From Casuarina equisetifolia (taxonomy: Eukaryota; Streptophyta; Magnoliopsida; Fagales; Casuarinaceae), in the NCBI GenBank assembly GCA_028551475.1, contig CM052357.1, positions 29,347,745-29,411,744 of the forward strand: a stretch of 64,000 nucleotides of DNA, read 5' to 3'. Shown one piece after another: positions 11,085-21,112 of the stretch (positions are counted from its first letter, which is position 1; each line of letters starts with the position of its first letter). The position numbers and the translations under genes were made by a program. Under the pieces are notes generated by a model. That model ran no database searches, was not told where the DNA came from, and saw nothing but the letters and a program-made list of their open reading frames with translations.

Positions 11085-12417
11085 TCTTCTCTATGGTCTT
11101 ACTCTCTTTTCTCTATTTTATTATTCCATTATTACTGAGTTTATGCATCTGTTGCTCAGCGCATGGACTCCCCAGTTTGAGGGGCCAGCCACGCAGTTCC
11201 TTTTGCAAGATTCTGAAATTTAAAATCATTCTTTACAGACGGACGGAGGGGGCTCGAGCCAAAGCACTCTGTCTGGAGTTTTCACCGTTTGCCTTACTTT
11301 TGAGAATGCTACTAAAGAGCCCACTAACAAAGAAAAGCTGTCAGGAATTCGAATGGGCATGGGGGCTGTTATGCTTTTGACTTGAATTTTCTTCAATTTC
11401 TTGACCATAACTTTTTTGGTTTCTAGCCAAAAACATGGCCTCCAAGCAATATGGAACGAGCACAGTGCATCGACTTGATGATCTCTGATGCATGTGTACT
11501 GACAAATTCACAGCAAGACTTGAGCTTGCGACAACTTGGAACATTTTGAAAAACTGATAACCTCGACTTGTTTAGATTCTAGAAAAGAAGTTCAAAATAG
11601 AGAGCCCAGTACATGCTTCTTTTTTATTTTTGGGCATGATGGGCGGATGTGCTTTCTTTGATTTCCGACAGAAGATTCTGAGCTTATACAACAGCCGTCC
11701 AGCTACCATAGTTTACATCTGTAAATGAAGCGTGCAGAGGATCCCCAACCTTTAGGTACAATTATCTTAGTTATTAAGTTCTGCTTGCTAAAGAAGTATT
11801 GATTAACTAGAAAGCCACTTTGAAAGTCTATAACATACGAAACTCCAATTTAAGATTGTAGTCCGTCTTTTTGGCTTATAGAATAATTAAAGGCTACGAT
11901 TCTAACCGACCTTGCTTTCTAATATTATAAACACTAAAGGAAATAAGGAAGTTATTATTGTGGGGTTTGCTTGTAGGTCCTACCCTTAACTTCCTCCCCT
12001 TTGTGATCTGTTTTTTTAGCAGATATCTTATTATTTCAATAAACAATATACTTTCCTTCGTTAATGGAAAGATTCTAAGCTATATCCAACTATATGAGAC
12101 ATTTCTACCTTCTTACCATGAAGTTCAAATTAGCGAGGGAAGTGCAAAACTGAAGTCATTAAAACAAAAGTACCAAACCAATAAAGACGAGGTAGCACCT
12201 TCGACAACACGGTATCCTACCGACAGAATCCTTGGCCTGCATGCCTAAGTTAGATTCCTAGTATTGATTAATCTGTTGCAAGAAGGAACGAACTCTTCCC
12301 ACACATGAGACTAAATGACATATTTAGCTTCCGTGAGTCAGATGGTGATGCATAGATAATTGCCGACCCGCCTCACCAAGCAACAGCCTAGTGTTTGCCT
12401 CATTTTACAACTCATGA
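11085..12417. repeat. Unit A, third segment, with the transcribed-looking block
   Basis: This resembles 32100-33300, 44560-45480, 47870-48900 and 63030-64000. Landmarks are CTCCCCAGTTTGAGG near 11170, 'tcaggaattcgaatgg' near 11341 and 'gcatgatgggcggatgtgc' near 11634. In other copies this block begins just after a perfect TATAAAA box; here the TATA part is missing. ORFs across it are not frame-conserved among the copies. Confidence 0.6.
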
Positions 12418-12576
12418 TCCGAACGTTTAATCAAAGGCATTAGGTTGCCCGATATTAGAAATTCTATTGTAGATTTGGAAGATAATTACTGCCCCTCAGA
12501 ACCCGGACGCAGCCCTGGTGTTGGCCACGTTCTTCAAAATAAAGGCCCAACCAAATGCATAGCATGCACAACATAA
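12418..12576 (+). CDS. CEP-like terminal exon or relic (second CEP subfamily, unit A)
   Basis: The open frame following a TGA (12415-12417) encodes a short acidic lead and then a CEP-like 15-mer, NYCPSEPGRSPGVGH (12484-12528). Sixteen codons including TAA follow. The second half, SPGVGH, is the invariant core of C-terminally encoded peptides, which are secreted signals perceived by LRR receptor kinases such as CEPR1. The usual Arg-3 is replaced by Cys and Thr-5 by Ser. There is no in-frame Met, so an upstream exon joined at the AG near 12436 would be required; I could not identify one. The counterpart in unit B (34768-34899) keeps the same frame and the same upstream stop. It is either the last exon of a spliced CEP gene or a pseudogene. 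Confidence 0.5.
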   Translation, partial: SERLIKGIRLPDIRNSIVDLEDNYCPSEPGRSPGVGHVLQNKGPTKCIACTT

Positions 12577-12971
12577 CTAGGATATTTATTATTTGCCCAT
12601 TGACACTGATACAAGGATCGCAAAGGGCGTATATACTATTGTTTCTTAATTCTGTTCTTTAAGCTGTCTCCACAAGGAGACTGGTTATAGTTTGTACATA
12701 GTAATTAATTATATAATGAAAATAATGACTTCAATATCTACAACAATATAACGTATAAATCCAGGAAAATAGTATCTTATTTGGTAAAACTAGAATATTG
12801 TATCTTTCATTAATACTCCCTTAAGTTAAAAATTTAAATAAGTCAAATACTCAGAGTTTGTATATTGCTCTTTTGTTGAAATGAAACATATCTCAATTGT
12901 TCCTTCTTCACGTACTTGATTTTCTTATGACTAGTGGGATTGACTACTAACAATTCTATTACTTCACTAGC
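12577..12971. other. Unit A, no supported feature
   Basis: AT-rich sequence between the CEP-like frame and the solo LTR. I see no gene or clear repeat here. Confidence 0.4.
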
Positions 12972-12976
12972 ATATA

Positions 12977-14261
12977 TGTTCGGTGAATTTTAAATGCAAG
13001 TGAACATGTCGAATAAGTAATATAATGATAAGAAAAGTATCATCCCACAGAGATTGGTGATTACTATGCCAACTAATTACTAACGGTGAACAACTCCTAG
13101 AATTTATCTAACAAATCCAAATTGATAGATAATAAACTAATCAACTAAATTTAATAAAACTAAATACACAATATATGTTAGAGTGTCCGATTTCACCATA
13201 ACTATGAGGTATTAATGTAAATTATGTATGCTTGCAAGAGGGATAATATCTATGTGATGACGGAACTTCTTAATTTGTTTACTATCCTATGTCTAGGTAT
13301 AGCAAACCTACTTAGTTCATTAATTCACTATATTTCTATATGTGAATTGAAACAAACCAAATGCATTAGGATCTATGAACATTCCCAGTTTACAATAAAT
13401 CTTTCGATTATCTTATCACCAAAAGCCACACAAACAACATGGTATATGTCTATCCACATTTAATTCATGGTTATATATTATAAGAAGCAATTGCATATTA
13501 TTACCTCTCAGTCTCAAACATGCACATTAAATCATTCAAGTGGTGGCCAATCACTTAAAAGCATTAAGCATAATAATATATAACTCACATAAATAAAATA
13601 TCTTGCAAAACATAATAATCATAAGATTCATACCATCATAATTAGGTTACATCGTAGCTCTAACAAAAGTAAACTAAAGCATAAAGAAATAATGAAGAAT
13701 AATAATAATACGAAATAAATAAGGCATCTTGAATACAAGAACAAGAAGTCTGTTACCCTTTTTGTCCTTTTTTCAAGAAAACCTTGAATTCTTGGCCTCT
13801 TTCTTGAGTTGTACTCAATTTCCTCCTCGGTTTCAGCGGCACCTTCTTTTCTCTCTCTCTTCTCCTTTATATAGGGTTTAAGTTTAAACCTACTCTTATT
13901 CTAGTAGAATTGGGTCTTAGAGATCTAAAACAACTGGGTTTTGAACTCTTAATTTAATTAGGTTTTGAACTCCTAATATGATTAGGTTTTCTAATTATTT
14001 AGAAAACCTAGTAACAATAAAATCTAATAACAATCATTCAAAGCCCAAACCCATCTTGACTCTCTTGATCTTGATATTATGATTTTGCCACACAATAAGC
14101 ATCAGGCTCTTCATGTTCATCCCTTTTCTCCTTGCCTCCTTGTGTTACATAAACAAGATAAATTTAGATAAATAAAGAGGAGTTCAAATATTTTCTTACA
14201 ATTATTAAAGTTATTTATTGCCTAAAATAGGTAAAATAACTCTATAAAAATAGAGTTATCA
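12977..14261 (-). mobile_element. Solo LTR of the gag-only family
   Basis: This is a 1285-bp LTR with TG...CA ends, the terminal 10-bp hairpin and about the same length as the other LTRs. It is flanked by a perfect ATATA duplication (12972-12976 and 14262-14266), so it is the product of recombination between the two LTRs of a once complete insertion. It is closer to the copy 2 LTRs than to copy 1: it shares the insertion 'aataaatctttcgattatc' near 13394. Confidence 0.93.
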
Positions 14262-14266
14262 ATATA

Positions 14267-14990
14267 TTAGAAGAATACTAGCAATTTTATAACGATGCCA
14301 AAATCTCTTAGTAATTCCATAATCCAAACTACCTCTGTGTCTATGGTGGCCATAACTTTGTATCATGATTTTGAAGATAATAACGAAATACTTATATTTT
14401 TTTTTTCTTTCAAGAGATCAAAGAATTACCAAGCTTTACGCAAAAACTTGTAAGGTTACGGGGCACGTGATGTGTTATAGACAAAATTATAATATTCTGT
14501 TAACCCTAACTTTGAGGAGGATGAAAATATTAGGCCAAGATTCAAGAAACTTTTAAAGTTTCTGATACATTAAGGCTTTGCGCCCATTTATCATGATAAA
14601 TTTGGACGGCAAAGAAAAAAAGAAAGGTAACAAATAATGATTACATTATGTCAACAAGAAGAATATTAGAGAAAAACAACATCTTATTATATTATTGTCT
14701 TTCTTTGCTTTTTAAGCCCTAGTTTGTTTAGTGAGTATCAAAAAATATCAATTCGTTATCCCTATGAGGTATTTCTTCATTGAATAAATACATAACAACC
14801 ATAAAAAAATGTTGGCCATCTAACTAGGAAATTGATCGAAACATAGTATTTTCTATGTTCAAAGGTGTGTCATGAGGCTCAAGACTTCTCGTATTGATAT
14901 GCACCATCTATTTTCTAATCTTTCCAAAAATATAGAACATACATACATTTATGTATTCTAAGTTTTATTTAATTTAGTATGGTAGTAGGA
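14267..14990. repeat. Unit A, fourth segment (non-coding)
   Basis: 14570-14900 aligns by eye with 35880-36130 in unit B (cttcctttgctgcttaag-like and 'gccatctaa' landmarks). No ORF is supported. Confidence 0.5.
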
Positions 14991-17652
14991 AGTAGTAGGC
15001 TAAAAAATGTTTCAGGTAGTGCAGAAATTAAAAGCTTTGAAGTCTCCTCTTAAGAAACTTAATGCAACTCAATTTGGTGATTTACATCAAAAAGTAAAGA
15101 CTGTTAGAGACAATTTACAGCAAGTGCAACACAGATTAGAACTTAATCCTCATTGTCTTGATACACGTTTTGAGGAAAAAGCACAACTTGAGTTACTACT
15201 TGCAATGAGCAAACATGAAGAAATTCTACTCAAACAGAAATTTAGAAACCTATGGTTGAAAGAAAGGGATAATAACAGTAAACTTTTCTTTGCATCATTA
15301 ATGCAAAGAAGGGTGCAAAACAAGATTAACAAACTAGTATTGGAAGATGGATCAGTTATCACAAAAGAAGAGGACTTGAAAATTGCTATTATTTCATATT
15401 ATAAGTCTATTTTTAGTAATGTTAGAAGTATCTTCATTGACTTTGAAAGATACACATCCTTATTCCATGATGATGTAAGTGCACTTCTTACTCCAATAAG
15501 TTTTGAGCATTCAGATGTCATTAAAGCTCTTTGGGAAATTCATAATTTTAAAGTGCCTGGACCAGATGGATATAATAGCTTATTTTGTAAGAAAGCTTGG
15601 CCTATCATTGGAAGAGATGTAGAGGATGCTATACTAGAGTTTTTCTCCTCTAGAAAGTTGTTGAAGGTTATCAATTCTACATTGTTATCTTTAGTCCCTA
15701 AGGTGCCCAATCCTAATTGTAATAAAGATTACCGACTCATTGCATGTTGCAATGTTATATACAAAATTATATCCAAGATGTTAGTTGAAAAGTTGAGTGT
15801 CATTCTCCCTACAATGGTAAGCCAAAACCAAACTGCCTTCATTAAGGGATGCTAGATTTCTGAGAATATTATGTTTTGTCAGGAATTACTTCACAATTAT
15901 CATAAGGGTGACAAAGGTAAGCGTGTGGCTATGAAAATTGATCTTATGAAAGCATATAATATGGTTAAGTGGGAAGCGATATTAGGAGTGTTGAAAGCTA
16001 TTAATACTCCCAAATACTTAGTTGATCTTATCGATGAGTGTATTACTACAACAAGATTTTCAGTAAATTTCAATGGAGAACATGTAAGTTACTTTGAAGG
16101 TACCAATGGATTAAGACAAGGGGACCCATTATCCCCATATTTATTTGTACTGGTTATGGAGATACTTAACAGGATTATTATTGCAAAGACCTCTACATCA
16201 GCTTTTAAGTTTCATTGGCGATGCAAGCATGAAAGAATCACTCATTTGTGCTTTGTTGATGATTTATTTCTTTTTTGCCATGGAGATATAAAGTTAGTGC
16301 TTTGTCTTGTAGAAGCTTTGGAGGAATTTGCTGAACTCACTGGTTTACATTACAATCTAAGTAAATGCCTAATGTATTTATCAAGGTTATCAGAACAAGA
16401 GCAACTTCTTATCCTAGATCACACACCTTTCCCTATGGGTACACCCCCTATTCGATATCTTAGAGTTCCTTTGATTATGAAAAGACTAACTCATGCTTAT
16501 TGCAAAGGTCTAATAGATAAAATATTTGGAAGAATAGAAGGTTGGAGACTAAAATATTTTAGCTTTGCAGGAAGGTTACAATTGGCAAAATCAGTCCTAA
16601 TTTCCACATGTACATTTTGGATGCAAGTTTTCTTACTACCGAAGCAAACAATTTATGAGATTGAGAAAAGGATTAGGAACTTTCTATGGGTAGGTACTGC
16701 AGATACACAACACTCCCATAAAGTTGTTTGGCAAATAATTTGCTCACCAAAGAAGGAACGGGGATTGGGGTTACCAAATTTGAAACTTTGGAATAAAGTC
16801 CTTTTGGAACATTTGCTTTAGAAACTCATCCATCTTCTAGACGCTTCATTATGGAGTAAGTGGATCCATAATACAAAATGTAAAAGAACTTCAGTAATGT
16901 AGTTTGATATCAAAGGTACCATGGCATGGAGTTAAAGAGGCCTTCTCAAACTAAAGCCTACACTTACTCAAGTTCTTTATACGTCTACCTATTGCTGCAA
17001 ACAAATTTATTAGGACCTTCAACCAGTTACTAAAAAAGTGGATTGGTATGATTTAATTTGGACATGGAGCATTTGCAAACATAATTTTATTAGATGGCTA
17101 GTTTGTCAAGATCAACTCTTTACAACAAAAAGAATAGTACGATGACTTCCTTTAGTTAACTTATATTGTGACTTTTGTCAGTCCCATGTTGAAAATAGTA
17201 GTCATCTCTTTTTTAAATATCCATAGACCATGATGGTTTGGAAGACTATCCTTGCTCAGAATGGAATTCGACGTCATATTGGAGGATGGAATGAAAAACT
17301 ATAATGGATGATTAGAGCAACTAAAGGAAAGGATTTGGCTGCAAAGCTTCTTAAAATGTCTTTTTTAGCTTGTATTTATTGCATATGGACAGAACAAAAT
17401 AAAAAACACTTTCAAAATAGAATAGTCGACATTCCCATTCTCTTGGCGAAAGTAAAAAAAAACTATACGAGGGAGAGCTTCTTTGTTTCAAAATGTAAAA
17501 TCCTCACAGGGAACTGTCATTTTGAGTGAGATTTGGAGGCTTCTAGCTTCAATCTTTTCATAGTTATTGAAAATTATAATGCTGGAGTATGCCCCTCTGC
17601 TTTTGTACACTACTTTATATTAATGCAAACTTACATTTCAACCAAAAAAAAA
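14990..17652 (+). mobile_element. 5'-truncated L1-type LINE
   Basis: This non-LTR retrotransposon holds a reverse transcriptase region (15007-16821), a degenerate downstream knuckle domain (about 16830-17529) and an A-tract at about 17643-17652. The N-terminal endonuclease that autonomous plant L1 elements carry is missing, as expected from incomplete reverse transcription. The 5' boundary is approximate, and I could not find a convincing target-site duplication. Shorter relatives lie at 40335-41132, 49125-49392, 52930-54186 and, inverted, at 17655-17910, 35470-35880 and 56784-57920. Confidence 0.85.
15007..16821 (+). pseudogene. LINE reverse transcriptase, one internal stop
   Basis: This enzyme copies LINE RNA into DNA at the nicked target. 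The reading frame is continuous over about 604 codons except for a TAG at 15853-15855. That stop falls where relatives read KGRQI and this copy reads KGC-stop-I. Recognisable blocks are YRLIACCNVIYKIISK (fingers), MKIDLMKAYNMVKW (motif A with the first catalytic Asp), GLRQGDPLSPYLFVLVMEIL (motif B) and FVDDLFLF (motif C, catalytic DD). All three catalytic aspartates are present. The endonuclease domain and the 3' knuckle frame are lost, so the copy is dead. Confidence 0.88.
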
Positions 17653-17654
17653 GT

Positions 17655-17910
17655 TTTTTATTTTTTTATGAAAATATAAATTGTATTAATAAATTTTAAA
17701 ATACAAATATATAAGGGCATATCTCAGTATTACAAAATTCACCATATCTATAAAAAGATGAAAATTAGAAGTCTTCAAATTTCACTCAAAATAATATTTT
17801 CTTAGGGAAATTTTATATTTCTAAACAAAAAAGCTCTCCCACATATTACTTTCTTTATTTTAACTAAGATAATAGAGAATAAGGATATCAATCACTTAAG
17901 TTTTATTTTT
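17655..17910 (-). mobile_element. Minus-strand LINE 3' end, tail-to-tail with the previous LINE
   Basis: Starting with a T-rich tract, this is an approximate reverse complement of the last 250 bp of the preceding LINE and closely resembles 56784-57050. The two tails form a diverged inverted repeat with almost no spacer. Confidence 0.75.
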
Positions 17911-18290
17911 CATTTAAGTAATTGAATTTATATATTTAATAAGTAATTGCACTCGATAAGACTTATACCCTTAAGTTAATACCACATATAACATCAAGTC
18001 AAACAAAACATAGCATTATCTAATCATTAAACGTATTGAATATATAAGTTTTAATTATTTTGATGATTTCTAAGCTTGTAATATATCTAAAACTTTTATC
18101 ATTTTCTTTTTTCTAAATAATACAAATAAATAAAACAAGTATAAACTTAAAGATATTTGCTTCGAAACTCCTCTTTTTTACACACTAAGAAACTTGCTAT
18201 TCTATATTTTATAACAAATAAAATAATTGTACACTGCACATAGTCTTCAAATGTTTATATTATTATAAAATATGAAAATATGGTCCCGAA
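17911..18290. other. AT-rich interval with no supported feature
   Basis: No ORF or recognisable repeat, apart from a weak resemblance to 49020-49660, which follows a LINE tail in unit C. Confidence 0.35.
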
Positions 18291-18359
18291 TCTCTTCTAA
18301 CGTGGATGGGTAGTTATTTATCGAGTTGGAGAGGAAAGTTGTAGAGTGGTAATATTTTA

Positions 18360-18869
18360 TTTGGCCAGCCGCAAGGGCTAAGGGGTGGATATCCTTGGGA
18401 ATCTACTCGACAGCCATATTCCTTGAACTGATTGCTGAGAAGCTTTTTAAGTTTTTCCCGTCAGCTTTTTCCCTACTATTTTGCAGCTCAAAAGTAGTGG
18501 AGGACAAAAGGAATCATAGGATTAGAAAATTGTAAACAGGAAAAGGGTCAACTTGCATCATGTGCAGTCCTCCTAAAAGGTTTTGAACTAGAGTACTAGT
18601 GCTGATTGGTGACAGCCATCTTGCTCTTTTACACAATCACTTGCTTGGAACCGGCAGCCAATGTACATTCTACTGGACCATACTAAACCTAGAGAAAAAT
18701 CATTTTACAGAAATTCTGTTCTAAAGTACACTCTTCCTTTTACCCTTTGTTTATCATTATTTTTATTTTATTTTGGGCTTTTCCACATGCATGCCTCAGC
18801 TTTTTCACCCTTAAATATCAACGGGTGCATGAAGGGTTCTCACCGTTCAATTCTTCCTTCTCCGTGACA
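18360..18869 (+). promoter_or_regulatory. Upstream region of the CEP pair, conserved in three units
   Basis: About 500 bp upstream of the first CEP is clearly alignable with 36440-37109 and 49735-50783. The best conserved blocks are GGATATCCTTGGGAATCTAC (about 18386) and a block at 18547-18584 around TCATGTGCAGTCCTCCTA. A CATGCATGC element lies near 18786. A TATA-like TTAAATA at 18811-18817 is about 55 bases before the ATG and is also present in units B and C. Promoter function is inferred from this conservation amid decayed surroundings. Confidence 0.5.
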
Positions 18870-19151
18870 ATGGCCAAACCTAGTCGCGTTTGCTTATTCT
18901 TTTTCTTTTTTATGATCATTTTCTGTCAAGAACTTCTCTTCATTCAAGGAAGAAGCTTGAACCCAAGGAAGAAGAAGATGTGTGAGTTCTGCTTTAGTCC
19001 AAGGGGCATTGCAACGAAGCCTAAAAAACCTGTTGCAAGCCCAAGCCAGTTGCGCCATGCTCTTATAACTACAAATGTAGACGTTGAAGCTTTCCGACCC
19101 ACATCCCCTGGTCATAGTCCAGGAGTTGGTCATTCCCTCCGCAACTTTTAA
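18870..19151 (+). CDS. CEP precursor, unit A copy 1 (93 aa)
   Basis: This is a secreted C-terminally encoded peptide hormone precursor. In characterised plants such peptides are cleaved to 15-mers, hydroxylated on prolines and sensed by CEPR-type LRR receptor kinases in nitrogen and root-architecture signalling. Visible parts: a hydrophobic signal peptide (1-27, ending near LLFIQG), a basic stretch NPRKKK with a CxxC (Cys-38, Cys-41), a variable propeptide, and the CEP domain AFRPTSPGHSPGVGH (residues 74-88, bases 19089-19133) followed by SLRNF. Length and single-exon layout are normal for the family. I chose the ATG at 18870 over the upstream in-frame one at 18747 because MAKP.RVCLF is conserved in units B and C and lies directly before the signal core. 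A second CEP ORF starts 27 bases after the stop. Confidence 0.93.
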   Translation: MAKPSRVCLFFFFFMIIFCQELLFIQGRSLNPRKKKMCEFCFSPRGIATKPKKPVASPSQLRHALITTNVDVEAFRPTSPGHSPGVGHSLRNF

Positions 19152-19178
19152 TTCCCACTATTTAGATAGCATGTAATA

Positions 19179-19463
19179 ATGGCTGTTGTAATAGCAATCA
19201 GTCGCGTTTGCTTACTCTTTTTAATGATCATTTTCTGTCATGAACTTCTCTTCATTGAAGGAAGAACCTTGATCCCAAGGAAGAAGAAGATGTGTATAAG
19301 CTGCTTTAGTCCAGAAGGCATAGCAACAGAGCCTAGAAAAACGGTTGCAAGCCCATGCCAGTTGCATCATGTTCCTCCAACTGCAAATGGGTACGTTGAA
19401 GCTTTCCGACCAACATCCCCAGGTCATAGTCCGGGAGTTGGTCGTTCCCTTCTCAAGTTTTAA
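19179..19463 (+). CDS. CEP precursor, unit A copy 2 (94 aa, variant peptide)
   Basis: This is a tandem duplicate of the preceding CEP ORF, offset by about 318 bp. From residue 8 on it aligns with copy 1: signal core LLFLMIIFCHELLFIEG, basic RKKK, CxxC at 39-42 and CEP domain AFRPTSPGHSPGVGR (residues 75-89, bases 19401-19445). The first seven codons (MAVVIAI) do not come from a CEP. They match the 3' UTR that follows the other CEP genes, so the start codon was captured at the duplication junction (about 19200). The last residue of the 15-mer is Arg instead of the highly conserved His. An extra Cys occurs at residue 60. With only 27 bases between the ORFs there is no room for a separate promoter, so expression would need readthrough or a dicistronic mRNA. 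Confidence 0.85.
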   Translation: MAVVIAISRVCLLFLMIIFCHELLFIEGRTLIPRKKKMCISCFSPEGIATEPRKTVASPCQLHHVPPTANGYVEAFRPTSPGHSPGVGRSLLKF

Positions 19464-20850
19464 TTCCCAAGATTTAGATTGAACGTATTAATGGTCGTTG
19501 TAGTAGCAATCAATGGTTGTTTTTTAATTAGAACTTTTCTGCTTTTGAAATTGCATTGTGTTCCACACCTCTCTTTCCCTTTCGCTTTCTCTTTCGACAA
19601 ATCCAGTACATTATTATTTTTTTGTACATTTTCCCACCCATCAAAAGGAATTCAAACCCCTAACCTTCCCGCCAACCTACAATGGGGATGGAGGTGTAAG
19701 CCATTTGCGAGAGTACGTTCATTAATTGAGTACGTTCGTCTGCTACCAAAACATCTACGTCATTATAATTCGCAGCTTTGTAGTGCTCCTATAACATGAA
19801 ACCTCTCGACGACTACGTCATTATAATTCCATGGACTTAAGTATGACTTTACGTTGAAATCTGTCACTTTGCCAAAGGACTTGTTTGAAGAATCAAAGTT
19901 GGTCCACATGAGGAGAAAAGACAGTCTGATTAAACTTGATAGGAAATCAACCTACGAGGTTCGTCCCTTCCATTCCGGAAAAGTACATTAGCTAGAAATA
20001 AAATCCATGAACCCTAGTGCGTCTGGTACGTTGAAATGTCTGGAATTTTTCTCAAGGATTTTTTTGTTTGATGAATCAACGCTTTTGATAATTTATTTTT
20101 AAATTAATTGGAATATATATATATATTATCGTACATATTTTATTTCCAAATACGATATACAAAATTTCACTTATATTTAAACATAAGATAATTATTCCTA
20201 TGCCTCCACATTTGAAAACTTTCATCATTTTGTTTACTCGTTACCAGCCATTTAAAATTACTTGGTGTTACATTATGTGTAATTGAAACACTTTGCTCAT
20301 CCAAATATAAACTTAGTTCTTATTAAGGGATAAAAATGGTCAAAAGAATAAGAAAAAACATGTGATTAAGGGGGCATGTTATACATGTTTGAGAGGTTTA
20401 TTCATTTAATACTTTAAGTTTTTAAGTTAAATACAATTAATTCTCTATAAATTTGATATTATATCAAAATTCAGGTTCTTTCTTAATGCTCATATGAGTA
20501 GTCTATCTCACACTGATAAGAAATGAGTTTTAAATTCTAATTAAATGAAAGAAGTTTTATCTATTTTTTAAATTTCTTTAAAGCTAGATAATCAACTTAG
20601 AACACCAACGCATGAGTGGAATTTATTAGAATTTTAACGAGCAAGGTTGTAAATCCACTCCTTGTGACGGTCCAAGAATAAGATGAGCTCGGCCCCAACG
20701 TGGAAACCCACTTAGTAATGTGACTTACCCGAAGATCCTGAGGTTGGAAATTCCCTCTCACCAGCTAGCATGACATGGCCAGAACGCATGTACTACATAA
20801 TAGTCTAAATCAAAATCCTCCCATTGGACCGAACACCGAGAGATAACAAG
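19464..20850. other. CEP 3' flank, then AT-rich sequence
   Basis: 19464-19830 matches the flanks of the CEP genes in units B (37392-37760) and C (51066-51430), including the 'ccatttgc..g' and 'agctttgtagtgctcc' landmarks. From about 19850 to 20850 I recognise nothing except AT repeats near 20117. The 106-codon ORF at 19479-19799 is not shared and is rejected. Confidence 0.45.
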
Positions 20851-20851
20851 T

Positions 20852-21112
20852 ATGTATACTTCAAGACCGCTGCTTTCCATACTCTTTGCCATTGTTAAAC
20901 AGCTTGTTTCCACCACTGCACAACGAGATCCCAATGTGCACCAGGAGTGTTCTAAGGTTACAAATAACAGTACCCACAGGGCGAAATTCAACAGTCTCCT
21001 TTACGGGTTTTACAATATCTCTGCCGGAGAGAACTCCGACAAAGTTAACGCAATTGCAATTGCAGAGGAGACCTCACACCGGATGACTGCCGATATTGTA
21101 TCACTGAATCAT
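20852..21112 (+). pseudogene. CRK pseudogene, 5' part (signal peptide and start of first DUF26)
   Basis: This is the start of a cysteine-rich receptor-like kinase, a plasma-membrane protein with two extracellular DUF26 (gnk2) domains. Translation from 20852 gives a hydrophobic leader and then a DUF26 N-terminal half with the typical pattern (HQECS..., YGFYNISAGENSDKVNAIAI). The frame is cut at 21112 by LTR element copy 2, inserted with an ATCAT duplication. The remainder resumes at 27365. Across the former junction a one-base frameshift and an apparent gap before the RCRNETEG segment remain, so the gene may already have been damaged before insertion. Confidence 0.85.

Noticed and set aside
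11081..11380. Signal-peptide-like ORF (LYFIIPLLLS.CICCSAH) also at 44679-44999 and 63105-63440
   Set aside because: The same region is frameshifted or stopped in unit B and in C2, and the start Met is not shared. I treat it as non-coding, perhaps untranslated leader.
18747..18869. Longer N-terminal forms of the CEP precursors (from 18747, 36870 and 50778)
   Set aside because: The extra sequence lies in the promoter/UTR, is not conserved between units and would bury the signal peptide; the 50778 codon is TTG.
18894..19133. Antisense ORFs over the CEP genes (18894-19133, 19221-19427, 37083-37412)
   Set aside because: They are shadows of the conserved CEP coding sequence on the opposite strand.
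19479..19799. 106-codon ORF after the second CEP
   Set aside because: It covers the CEP 3' flank, which is non-coding and not open in units B and C.
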